In this document: positions 8,463 to 16,140 of the stretch, one piece after another | Layout: every line of letters starts with the position of its first letter | Numbering within the stretch: the first letter of the stretch is position 1 | From: an uncultured Oscillospiraceae bacterium | Lineage (GTDB): Bacteria > Bacillota > Clostridia > Oscillospirales > Oscillospiraceae | DNA length: 64,000 nucleotides | Reading direction: 5' to 3' | Assembly: GCA_910587255.1 (NCBI GenBank) | Contig: CAJUKT010000039.1 | Location: 123,529-187,528, forward strand | Program-made: the position numbers and the translations under genes | The notes under the pieces: generated by a model | The model's input: only the letters and a program-made list of their open reading frames with translations | The model's database searches: none | Told to the model about the DNA's origin: nothing

Positions 8463-8515
8463 GTGCCCGGCCCCTTTGCTGCGAATTTGCAACAAGGGGG
8501 CCGGGCACTTCTCTG
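8463..8515 (+). terminator. Long-stem hairpin, probable terminator after regulator
   Basis: GTGCCCGGCCCC (8463-8474) pairs perfectly with GGGGCCGGGCAC (8497-8508) around a 22-base loop and is followed by TTCTCTGTTT. It lies 100 bp after the regulator stop. Confidence 0.55.
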
Positions 8516-8627
8516 TTTGAATATTCTGTTGAAAAAATACGGAGAAAACCGGCGGTAATTGCATAAAAATTGTGCACAAAAAGGGGCGGAATGTTTTGTT
8601 CAAGGCCATGAAAATGGGTAAAACGTA

Positions 8628-8656
8628 TTTACTTTGGCGTTTTCTGCCCATATAAT
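8628..8656 (+). promoter_or_regulatory. Promoter of GntP-hydrolase operon
   Basis: TTTACT (8628-8633), a 17-bp spacer and TATAAT (8651-8656). It drives the genes from 8860 onward. Confidence 0.55.
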
Positions 8657-8859
8657 GGCCTTGTTGAAGGGCTGAACGGCCAAAGGTGGCGCACAGAAAA
8701 AGCTGCATATACTTTTTCTGCACCGGCGGCTGCGGCAGTCCGGCGGGCCCGCATTTTATCAAAGAAGAGAGGAGAAAAGCATTATAGCTAAATAAATGCC
8801 GCCGCACGAGTCACTCCCCACAAGAGAAAATTTTTGTTGAAGAAATGGAGGAAATTGTT

Positions 8860-10200
8860 TTGGAAATCATCGGTGTCATCGGCCTGCTTTTGGCCATCGC
8901 CAGCCTGATTTTTCTGAGCTATCGAGGCGTCAATGCTTTTATCGCCTCGCTCATTGCCTCACTGGTGGTCATCGTCACTAACATGCTCCCCTTTTGGGAG
9001 ACATTCGCCGGCGGGTACGCTACCGGCTTTAAAAACTTCGCGGGCAGCTACTTTATGCTGTTTGGTCTGGCGGCCGCTTACGGCGAGTTCCTAAAGGTCA
9101 CCGGCTCCGCCGAGAGCGTAGCCAAGGTGCTCTTTAAGATTTTCGGCACCAAGTGGGCCCCCCTGGGAGCCTTGCTTATCACCCTGCTGATGGCCATGGG
9201 CGGCGTGTCCGCTTTTGTTATCGTGTTCGCCGTTTATCCCGTAGCCGCCCCCCTGTTCCGGAAGGCCAATATCACCAAGAACCTGCTGCCTGGCATTGTG
9301 CTGTGCGCCTCTGTGACGCTGTGCCTGTGCCTGCCAGGCAACCCCACGTCTACGAATGCTCTGCTGGCCCGCCCTGAATACGGCCTGGGCGTGACAGCCT
9401 TTTCCGCTCCTGTCATGGGCATTATCGCCTGTATTGTGGGCATTGCCATCGCCGGTGTGTACGTTACCTGGCAGGCCAAGCGGCAGACCGCCCTGGGCAT
9501 AGGCTACGTGGTGTCCGGCTCCGACGCTGAGATTGAGGAGGATGAAAAAGACCTGCCTCCCTTCTGGTCATCCATCATCCCCCTGCTCATTGTGGTTGTG
9601 GTCATGATTCTGCTGAAGAACATCATGAGCGCCACCGACAGTATCCTCACCTCCCTGTGTGTGGCCATTCTGGCCTCTGTTGCCCTCAATCCCAAGGCGT
9701 TCTTTGGCGCTGAGAAAAGGCATAGCGTGCTCAAGACCTTCACCAACGGTATGTGGTCTTCCTGCACCTCTGCCCTGCTGCTTACCGGCGGTGTGATGGG
9801 CTTTGCCGGCGTGGTACAGGCTGCTCCCGGCTTCCAGTATTTCGTGGACTTCGCCATGGGTCTGTCCGATATGTTCAACCCCTATGTATCCGCTTCTGTG
9901 GCCGTCAACGTGGTGGCCGGAATCACTGGCACCGCCCTAGGCGGGCTGCAAATCTTCGCCGATTCCATGCTGCCCTCCTATCTGGCCCAGGGAGTCAACC
10001 CCGAGGCATTCCATCGCCTGATGACTATCGCCTGCTGCGGCTTGGATACCCTGCCCCACTGCTCTACCTTCATCCTGATGTGCTCCGTATGTGGAGTAAC
10101 TGCAAAAGACTCCTATAAGCACGTGTTCCCTCTGACCGTCATTATGCCCATTTTCCTTACCATCTTGTGCATTATCATGACCATGGCGGGCATTATCTGA
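8860..10200 (+). CDS. GntP family permease (gluconate/organic acid:H+ symporter type)
   Basis: A polytopic membrane protein of about 446 residues with the GntP family pattern: repeated 11-14 hydrophobic helices, an LLITLLMAMGGVSAFV motif and a closing segment MTIACCGLDTLPHCSTFI. The TTG at 8860 is preferred because GGAGG (8847-8851) stands 8 bases before it; the in-frame ATG at 8845 has no ribosome binding site. GntP members take up gluconate, glycerate or related hydroxy acids. The hydrolase gene follows 34 bp downstream, so uptake and processing are probably coupled. Codon choice is less GC-biased than in the preceding genes. Confidence 0.88.
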   Translation: MEIIGVIGLLLAIASLIFLSYRGVNAFIASLIASLVVIVTNMLPFWETFAGGYATGFKNFAGSYFMLFGLAAAYGEFLKVTGSAESVAKVLFKIFGTKWAPLGALLITLLMAMGGVSAFVIVFAVYPVAAPLFRKANITKNLLPGIVLCASVTLCLCLPGNPTSTNALLARPEYGLGVTAFSAPVMGIIACIVGIAIAGVYVTWQAKRQTALGIGYVVSGSDAEIEEDEKDLPPFWSSIIPLLIVVVVMILLKNIMSATDSILTSLCVAILASVALNPKAFFGAEKRHSVLKTFTNGMWSSCTSALLLTGGVMGFAGVVQAAPGFQYFVDFAMGLSDMFNPYVSASVAVNVVAGITGTALGGLQIFADSMLPSYLAQGVNPEAFHRLMTIACCGLDTLPHCSTFILMCSVCGVTAKDSYKHVFPLTVIMPIFLTILCIIMTMAGII

Positions 10201-10234
10201 ATTTGGACAAATGTAAAGAAAGGAGTGCGTTCCC

Positions 10235-11359
10235 ATGAGCCTGAAAAGTGTCAAGCAGGCCTTTGAGATCCCCCAGTTCACTTTTACCTGTGGGCGAACC
10301 CTCCCAGTGCGCCTGGGCTATGAGACTTACGGTACGCTGAACGAGGCGGGCAACAACGCTATCCTAATAGCCCACTATTTCTCCGCCAGCAGCCACTGCT
10401 GCGGCCGGTATAATGATACCGACCCCCTGCCCGGATTCTGGGATGCCCTGATTGGCCCGGGTAAGGCGGTGGACACCGACAAATATTTTGTGGTGTGTGC
10501 TGACAACCTTTGCAACGTAGGGGCCAAGAATCCCGCTGTCATTACCACAGGCCCCATGACGGCGAACCCCGAGACAGGCAAGCCCTATGCCCTGGACTTC
10601 CCGGTACCCGAGGTGCTGGATGTGGTGAATACCCAGAAGTACCTGCTGGATCAGTTGGGTATAAAGCACCTGAAGGCCGTCATGGGACCCTCTTTTGGGG
10701 CCATGACCTCGTGGCAGTGGGCGGTTGCCTATCCTGACATGATGGACGCAATTATCCCCGTTATAGGTACGCCCAAGCTGCCGGTCTGGGGCGGGTTCAA
10801 CCCGTTGCAGTTTGCCATAAAAGCCGCCAAGATTGATCCTAAGTTCAACGGCGGCAACTATTACGACCAGCCCAAACAGCCTAACGACACACTCCGGCTA
10901 TGTCTGGAAATGATGAATGTGGCCGCCTTCCAGGCTGGCTACTACGAGCGGACCTACAAGCGGGATACAACCGCCGACACCGCCTGCTATGAGAGCGTGC
11001 TGGGCCAGGCCACCTTTGAGGACAAACTGGATACCGTGGTAGAGGCCTCCGTGCCCGTGGTGGATCTGAACCACTGGCTGTATACCTGCCGGATGTGTCT
11101 GAATTTTGATGTGTCCCGGCCCTACGGCGGCGATCTGGACGCGGCGCTGGGACGCATCAAGGCCAAGGTGCTGGCCATCCCCTCCCGGCTGGACGTGCTG
11201 CATCCCTGGCAATTTGTGCAGTGGGTGGCAGACCGTATCGTCTGGCTGGGTGGTCAGGCGGAGTGCTACCCCATTGACAGCGACCTAGGCCATATGGCCG
11301 GCATCCTGGAGACCTTCCGCTTTGACAGTAAGGTGCGGGACTTCCTCTCCCGCCTGTAA
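10235..11359 (+). CDS. MetX-like alpha/beta hydrolase (homoserine O-acetyltransferase family)
   Basis: A 374-residue alpha/beta-hydrolase of the homoserine O-acyltransferase (MetX) group, with ETYGTLNEAGNNAILIAHYF near the start, nucleophile elbow GPSFGAM (Ser153) and the catalytic His in SDLGHMAG (His353). RBS AAAGGAG precedes the ATG. MetX transfers acetyl to homoserine, but many distant members are esterases or acyltransferases acting on other hydroxy compounds. Here it lies between an organic-acid permease and another hydrolase, with no methionine gene nearby, so a catabolic esterase or acyltransferase role is more likely than methionine synthesis. Confidence 0.82.
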   Translation: MSLKSVKQAFEIPQFTFTCGRTLPVRLGYETYGTLNEAGNNAILIAHYFSASSHCCGRYNDTDPLPGFWDALIGPGKAVDTDKYFVVCADNLCNVGAKNPAVITTGPMTANPETGKPYALDFPVPEVLDVVNTQKYLLDQLGIKHLKAVMGPSFGAMTSWQWAVAYPDMMDAIIPVIGTPKLPVWGGFNPLQFAIKAAKIDPKFNGGNYYDQPKQPNDTLRLCLEMMNVAAFQAGYYERTYKRDTTADTACYESVLGQATFEDKLDTVVEASVPVVDLNHWLYTCRMCLNFDVSRPYGGDLDAALGRIKAKVLAIPSRLDVLHPWQFVQWVADRIVWLGGQAECYPIDSDLGHMAGILETFRFDSKVRDFLSRL

Positions 11360-11422
11360 GCGGGGCCGGCCCGAACTGTTTGCGCGCTCCCGGCGGCAAC
11401 CGGGGGCAGAAAGGAGAGAATC

Positions 11423-13540
11423 ATGCAGCAGACTTTATTGAAAAAGGGCGGGATCCGCATCTCGGCCATCGTCCTGATCGCGGCGCTGCTGGTAATGGTC
11501 GTCACCTCGGTCGTGGGCCGCAGCATCGCCACCAGCGCAGGCTCGGTGAAGACCCAGGATATCACCTTCACCACCGATGTGGGGGCGGAGAGCCACGCCA
11601 AGCTTTACATCCCTGAGACCGCCACGGCCTCCGCCCCTGCTCCGGCCATCGTCCTCTGCCACGGTTACACCGCGTCCCTGGACGCAATGGAGCCTAACGC
11701 CATTGAGCTTTCACGCCGGGGCTATGTTGTCCTGGCCCTGGATATGTACGGCCACGGTGATTCCAGCCTGCCGCCGGAGGGATACTCCCAGGTGGAGATG
11801 GGCGGCGTGGTGGATTACGCCCCCGACCTGGGCAGCTACTCCGCCCTCCAGGAGCTGGCCAAGTATGACTTTGTGGATCTGACGAAGGTGGGTATGCTGG
11901 GCCACTCCATGGGCACCGCCGCAATCCAGGAAGGAGCCTATCTGGCCTACGCCAAATGGCAGAATGTGTATAACGTCGCCCTCGCCGAGGCCCAGGCCGC
12001 CGGACAGGACGACGCTGCCGCCGCCGGCACCGCATACATGGCCGCCATGGGCTCAGGGATTGTTCTTCCTGGTTCCCTGGTGCTCACTGGCTATAACTAC
12101 AATACCCGGAACATCAACGACCTGACCTACAATGGGGTCACCCCCGAAAATGCCTTGTTTCCCCTTTTTGCCGCTCCGGTGAACATCTGCACCATCCAAG
12201 GCTATTATGACGAGTTCTCCGGCCTGCTTTGGGGCGTGCAGGATTCCCGTGAGTACACCACCAGCTTCAAGTTTGCGGCCGGCACCGGCGGGGCAACCAA
12301 CGTGCCCTCCGGCACCTACTTCATGTACGGCGACACTGCCGCTGCTCCCTTGAGCCGCGACGAGGCCGTGGCTGCTGCTGCCAGCGCCGCGCTGACCATG
12401 AAGCCCATCCGGGCGGCCTACAGCTTTGACGGCACCCACTCCGACACCTATTATGACGAGACCGCCATCAGCTATGGCATCGACTTCTTTGACATCACCC
12501 TCCGGGGTGGTCAGGCTTCCATTGATCCTGCCGAGCAGGTCTGGCACGGACGGGCAGCCTGCGGCCTCCTGGGCCTTGCCGCAACCCTGGTGGCCTTCGT
12601 GGCCCTGGCCCTGACCCTGCTCCACCTGCCTTTCTTCGCCACCATCGTTCGGCCGGAGGCCGAGTCCATGACCACCGTAGGGGACGGGAAAGGCGTTCTC
12701 AAGTATGTCGTTTTGTACATTATCTTCCTGCTGCCCGCGCCCCTGCTCTATTACTGGCTGATCGGATACCCCTACTATATGCAGCCCCAGTGGTTCAAGT
12801 TTTTGACCAAGTTTATGCCCAACAGCTTCTTCAATATGGCCCCCATGAACTCGCTTATGCTGTTCAACTGCGTGATGGGTGTGATCTTCCTGGCCCTCTA
12901 CCTGCTGGTGTTCTTCTTCATCGCAAAGAAGAGCGGCTTCGGCTTTGAGAATACCGGGCTGAAGCTGCCGGTGGTCCAGATCCTCAAGAGTTTTCTGCTG
13001 GCAGCGGTTTCCTTCCTGGGTGTGTACGCGGTGGTCTACCTCTGCCACGCCGTCACAGGCACCTGCTTCTCCTTCTTCAAGTTCAACATCATGCCCATGA
13101 ACGCGGAGCACTGGGTGGCCTTCTTCAAGTACCTGCCGGTGTGGCTGCTGTTCTTCCTGCTGGTGGGGGTCATCTACAACTCCCTGACCCGCATCAACAA
13201 CGCCCCCGCCTGGGTCAACTACCTCTTGATCGCCCTGGTATCCTGCGGCGGCCTGGCGGTGATGTTCGCCTACGACTATGGCACGCTGTTCGCCACCGGC
13301 GTGCGGGGCATCCAGTATATCCCCGGCACTACCTCCGCACAGTGGGTCTCCGCCGTCGGGATGTCCTTTCCCACGGCCCTGGCCGGCATCATGCTCTTTA
13401 GTCTGCTGTTCATCCTGCCCATCACGGCTGTGATGAGCCGGATCTGCGCCAAAAAGACCGGCTCGGTTTGGCTGGGCGGTTTCCTGACGGCGTTCATCGT
13501 CCTGACCTTTACCATCTCCCACATGGTCATTAGTATTTGA
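11423..13540 (+). CDS. Membrane-anchored alpha/beta hydrolase with C-terminal polytopic domain
   Basis: A 705-residue protein with an N-terminal membrane helix (about 13-32), an extracytoplasmic alpha/beta-hydrolase domain (about 45-370) and six or more membrane helices in the C-terminal half. Catalytic features are LCHGYTAS (oxyanion region), GHSMGT (nucleophile Ser162) and DGTHSDTYY (candidate catalytic His). The helix-hydrolase-polytopic layout suggests hydrolysis outside the cell or at the membrane surface, perhaps releasing an acid for the GntP transporter upstream. Substrate unknown. It is followed 37 bp later by the AbfD gene, so the two may be co-transcribed. Confidence 0.8.
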   Translation: MQQTLLKKGGIRISAIVLIAALLVMVVTSVVGRSIATSAGSVKTQDITFTTDVGAESHAKLYIPETATASAPAPAIVLCHGYTASLDAMEPNAIELSRRGYVVLALDMYGHGDSSLPPEGYSQVEMGGVVDYAPDLGSYSALQELAKYDFVDLTKVGMLGHSMGTAAIQEGAYLAYAKWQNVYNVALAEAQAAGQDDAAAAGTAYMAAMGSGIVLPGSLVLTGYNYNTRNINDLTYNGVTPENALFPLFAAPVNICTIQGYYDEFSGLLWGVQDSREYTTSFKFAAGTGGATNVPSGTYFMYGDTAAAPLSRDEAVAAAASAALTMKPIRAAYSFDGTHSDTYYDETAISYGIDFFDITLRGGQASIDPAEQVWHGRAACGLLGLAATLVAFVALALTLLHLPFFATIVRPEAESMTTVGDGKGVLKYVVLYIIFLLPAPLLYYWLIGYPYYMQPQWFKFLTKFMPNSFFNMAPMNSLMLFNCVMGVIFLALYLLVFFFIAKKSGFGFENTGLKLPVVQILKSFLLAAVSFLGVYAVVYLCHAVTGTCFSFFKFNIMPMNAEHWVAFFKYLPVWLLFFLLVGVIYNSLTRINNAPAWVNYLLIALVSCGGLAVMFAYDYGTLFATGVRGIQYIPGTTSAQWVSAVGMSFPTALAGIMLFSLLFILPITAVMSRICAKKTGSVWLGGFLTAFIVLTFTISHMVISI

Positions 13541-13577
13541 CCGTACATATTTCACGCTTGAAAGGAAGTTATCTATT

Positions 13578-15029
13578 ATGGCACTCATGACCGGCGAGCA
13601 GTACATTGAAAGCATCCGCAAAATTCCGATGGAGATCTATATGTTCGGCGAGAAGGTGGAAAACCCGGTGGACGACCCCATCCTCCGCCCCTCCCTCAAC
13701 TCCGTGCGCATGACCTACGACCTGGCCCAGATGCCCGAGTACCAGGAGCTGATGACCGCCGTCTCCCCCGAGACCGGCGGGCGCATCAACCGCTTCACCC
13801 ACATCCACCGCTCCACCGAGGATCTGCGCAATAAGGTGAAGATGCAGCGCCTGCTGGGCCAGAAGACGGCCGCCTGCTTCCAGCGCTGCGTGGGGATGGA
13901 TGCGTTCAACGCCGAGTATTCCACCACCTATGAGATCGATCAGAAGTACGGCACCCACTACCACGAGAACTTCAAAAAGTTTATGCTGTACTGTCAGGAG
14001 AACGACCTGACGGTGGACGGGGCCATGACCGACACCAAGGGGGACCGCTCCAAGCCCCCCCACGCCCAGGCTGACCCCGACCTGTTCCTGCGGGTGGTGG
14101 AGCGCCGGGAGGACGGCGTGGTGGTGTGCGGCGCCAAGGCGCACCAGACCGGCATCATCAACAGCCACGAGGTCATCGTCATGCCCACCCAGTCCATGGG
14201 CCCCGACGACAGGGATTACGCCATCTCCTTTGCCGTGCCGCTGGACGCCAAGGGGCTGTTCATGATCATCGGGCGGCAGAGCTGCGACACCCGCAAGCGG
14301 GAGGGCGGCGAGATGGACGTGGGCAACAGCGAGTTCGGCGGCGTGGAGGCCCTCACCGTGTTCGACCACGTGTTTGTCCCCAACGAGCGCATCTTCCTCA
14401 ACGGGGAGACGGAGTTTGCCGGCATGCTGGTGGAGCGCTTTGCCGGCTACCACCGCCAGAGCTACGGCGGGTGCAAGGTGGGCGTGGGCGACGTGCTCAT
14501 CGGCGCGGCGGCGGTGGCCGCCGACTACAACGGCGCGGCCAAGGCCAGCCACATCAAGGACAAGCTCATTGAGATGACCCATCTCAACGAGACGCTGTAT
14601 TGCTGCGGCATCGCCTGCTCCTCGGAGGGGCATCCCACCCAGAGCGGCAACTACATGATCGACCTGCTGCTGGCCAACGTCTGCAAGCAGAACGTCACCC
14701 GCTTCCCCTATGAGATCGTCCGGCTGGCGGAGGACATTGCCGGCGGCCTGATGGTCACCGCCCCCTCCGAGCGGGACTTCCGGGACGCCAAGCTGGGCCC
14801 CGTCATCGACAAGTACCTGCGGGGCGTGAACGAGGCGTCCACCGAGAACCGCCTGCGCATTCTGCGGCTCATTGAAAACCTGTCCCTGGGCGCCGCTGCG
14901 GTGGGCTACCGCACCGAGTCCATGCACGGCGCGGGCTCGCCCCAGGCCCAGCGCATCATGATCTCCCGGCAGGGAAATCTGGCCCATAAGAAGAAGCTGG
15001 CCCGGGCCATCGCCCACATCCAGGAGTGA
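13578..15029 (+). CDS. abfD: 4-hydroxybutyryl-CoA dehydratase / vinylacetyl-CoA delta-isomerase
   Basis: A 483-residue flavin/[4Fe-4S] enzyme that dehydrates 4-hydroxybutyryl-CoA to crotonyl-CoA through a ketyl radical. It matches the Clostridium aminobutyricum enzyme along its length. The cluster ligands are all present: Cys100 and Cys104 in CFQRCVGMDAFNA, and His292 and Cys299 in GYHRQSYGGCK. RBS GAAAGGAAG precedes the ATG. With the CoA-transferase at 16141 it forms the core of the 4-aminobutyrate/succinate-to-butyrate route. No 4-hydroxybutyrate dehydrogenase gene is seen in this window. A terminator follows directly. Confidence 0.97.
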   Translation: MALMTGEQYIESIRKIPMEIYMFGEKVENPVDDPILRPSLNSVRMTYDLAQMPEYQELMTAVSPETGGRINRFTHIHRSTEDLRNKVKMQRLLGQKTAACFQRCVGMDAFNAEYSTTYEIDQKYGTHYHENFKKFMLYCQENDLTVDGAMTDTKGDRSKPPHAQADPDLFLRVVERREDGVVVCGAKAHQTGIINSHEVIVMPTQSMGPDDRDYAISFAVPLDAKGLFMIIGRQSCDTRKREGGEMDVGNSEFGGVEALTVFDHVFVPNERIFLNGETEFAGMLVERFAGYHRQSYGGCKVGVGDVLIGAAAVAADYNGAAKASHIKDKLIEMTHLNETLYCCGIACSSEGHPTQSGNYMIDLLLANVCKQNVTRFPYEIVRLAEDIAGGLMVTAPSERDFRDAKLGPVIDKYLRGVNEASTENRLRILRLIENLSLGAAAVGYRTESMHGAGSPQAQRIMISRQGNLAHKKKLARAIAHIQE

Positions 15030-15051
15030 GCCTGACCGGGTGCGGCTGAAC

Positions 15052-15086
15052 CGTGGGGGCGGCGCACCGCCGTCCCCACGCTTTTT
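15052..15086 (+). terminator. Rho-independent terminator after abfD
   Basis: CGTGGGGGCGGC and GCCGTCCCCACG form a stem around GCACC (15052-15080, one mismatch), followed by CTTTTT. It lies between abfD and the NifU-domain gene, so downstream genes may be read at a lower level or from their own promoter. Confidence 0.8.
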
Positions 15087-15103
15087 GAAAAGGAGGCCCT
15101 GAG

Positions 15104-15388
15104 ATGTACGAGGAAATCGAGCGGGTGCTGGACCAACATGTACGCCCCCTTCTGCGCGGCCACGGCGGGGATATGGAGGTGCTTGGGCTGGAGGACGGTG
15201 TGCTGCGCTTCCGCCTGCTGGGGAAATGCTCCGGCTGCCCCGCCGCCGGCCTGACCACCGAGGAGCTGATCCGCGCCGAGGTGGTGGAACGGGTGCCGGA
15301 GGTGCGTGAGGTGGCGCTGGTGCAGGAGACCAGCCGGGAGCTGCTGGACCAGGCCCGGGAGATTTTGAGGCGGCGGCATGGGGGATAA
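15104..15388 (+). CDS. NifU C-terminal domain protein (Fe-S scaffold type)
   Basis: A 94-residue stand-alone NifU-C domain with the CSGCPAA motif whose two cysteines bind a transferable Fe-S cluster, and the GGDMEVLG start typical of the family. RBS AAGGAGG precedes the ATG. Its position directly after the gene for an oxygen-sensitive [4Fe-4S] dehydratase suggests it supplies or repairs that cluster. Its end overlaps the next gene by 11 bases. Confidence 0.9.
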   Translation: MYEEIERVLDQHVRPLLRGHGGDMEVLGLEDGVLRFRLLGKCSGCPAAGLTTEELIRAEVVERVPEVREVALVQETSRELLDQAREILRRRHGG

Positions 15389-16106
15389 ACAGCGGATCGG
15401 CGTGCGCTACTGCGGGGGCTGCAATCCCCGGTACGACCGGGTGGCGGTGGTGAACAAGCTGGCCTCCCTGCTGCCCCAGGCGGAGCTGGTGCCGGCCCAG
15501 GCGGGGGCGGCGTACGCCGGGGCGCTGGTGGTGTGCGGCTGTCCCAGCCGGTGCGCCGGGGGGGACGGCTTGGCCGTCCCGCCGGGCAGGCAGGTGCGGC
15601 TGGGCGGCTGGGAGGACCTGCCCCCCGCAAAACAGCGGCTGGAGGCGCTGCTGTCCGCCGGGGGGCGGGAGGCGGCGCGGCTGACCGGGGAGCAGGTGCA
15701 GGCGCTGCTGCCCCACCGCCCCCCCATGCTGTTTATCGACGAGGTGAGCCGCCTGATTGCCGGGGAAGAGGCGGAGGCGGTCTTTTTCGCCGCCCCCGGG
15801 CTGCCCGCGTTTCAGGGACATTTCCCCGGGGGGCCGGTGCTGCCCGGGGTGTACCTGGCGGAGGCGGCGGCCCAGGCGGCGGCCGTGGCGCTGATGGCCG
15901 GAGGGCGCTATGGGGGGAAGCTGCCCCTGCTGGCCGGCATCCGAAGGGCCGTCTTCCGCCGCAGGGTGCTGCCGGGGGAGACGCTGGAGATATACGCCGC
16001 CGTGACGGAGGAGCGGCCCGAGCTGGGCTGGGCCGCGTGCCGGGGGCGGGTGTCGGTCCAAGGGGAACTGGCGGCGGAGCTGGAGCTGTGCCTGGCCTTT
16101 CGATAA
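15378..16106 (+). CDS. Fusion of a CGGC-type Cys-rich domain with a FabZ-like hot-dog dehydratase
   Basis: A 242-residue two-part protein. Residues 1-62 carry a VRYCGGCNPRYDRV motif (Cys12, Cys15) and VVCGCPSRC (Cys53, Cys55, Cys59), probably a metal or Fe-S site. Residues ~103-242 are a FabZ-like hot-dog fold with LLPHRPPMLFIDEV, the active-site His148 in GHFPGGPVLPG and Glu162 in LAEAAAQ, all intact. FabZ removes water from 3-hydroxyacyl-ACP. The start overlaps the NifU gene. Together with the ACP at 17476 it suggests acyl-ACP chemistry. The role of the Cys-rich part is unknown; the domain boundary is approximate. Confidence 0.8.
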   Translation: MGDKQRIGVRYCGGCNPRYDRVAVVNKLASLLPQAELVPAQAGAAYAGALVVCGCPSRCAGGDGLAVPPGRQVRLGGWEDLPPAKQRLEALLSAGGREAARLTGEQVQALLPHRPPMLFIDEVSRLIAGEEAEAVFFAAPGLPAFQGHFPGGPVLPGVYLAEAAAQAAAVALMAGGRYGGKLPLLAGIRRAVFRRRVLPGETLEIYAAVTEERPELGWAACRGRVSVQGELAAELELCLAFR

Positions 16107-16140
16107 GGGGCGGGAATTTGTGAGAAAGCGAGTGAACACG

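Larger units (their letters stand above)
8363..8844 (+). other. 482-bp intergenic region with hairpin and promoter
   Basis: No credible gene is seen. The stretch is AT-richer than its surroundings and carries a long hairpin at 8463-8508 and a sigma70-type promoter at 8628-8656 that leaves a leader of roughly 190 bases before the GntP gene. No -24/-12 (GG-N10-GC) promoter was found, although a sigma54-activator-like regulator is next door. Confidence 0.6.

Noticed and set aside
8424..8807. 127-residue minus-strand frame in the spacer before GntP
   Set aside because: It runs through a strong hairpin and the promoter region, has no ribosome binding site and no recognisable domain.
8363..8844. 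Sigma54 (-24/-12) promoter for the GntP gene, expected from the neighbouring activator-like regulator
   Set aside because: Sites resembling TGGC...GC were inspected (near 8635 and 8685) but the spacing between GG and GC is 8 or 12 and not 10; a sigma70-type promoter fits better.
10235..11359. Methionine biosynthesis (metX) assignment
   Set aside because: Family resemblance is real, but no other methionine gene is near and the context is an organic-acid permease and hydrolase, so the gene symbol was withheld.
13569..16139. 856-residue minus-strand frame opposite abfD and following genes
   Set aside because: Very long open frames are expected opposite GC-rich genes; the composition is biased and abfD on the plus strand is certain.
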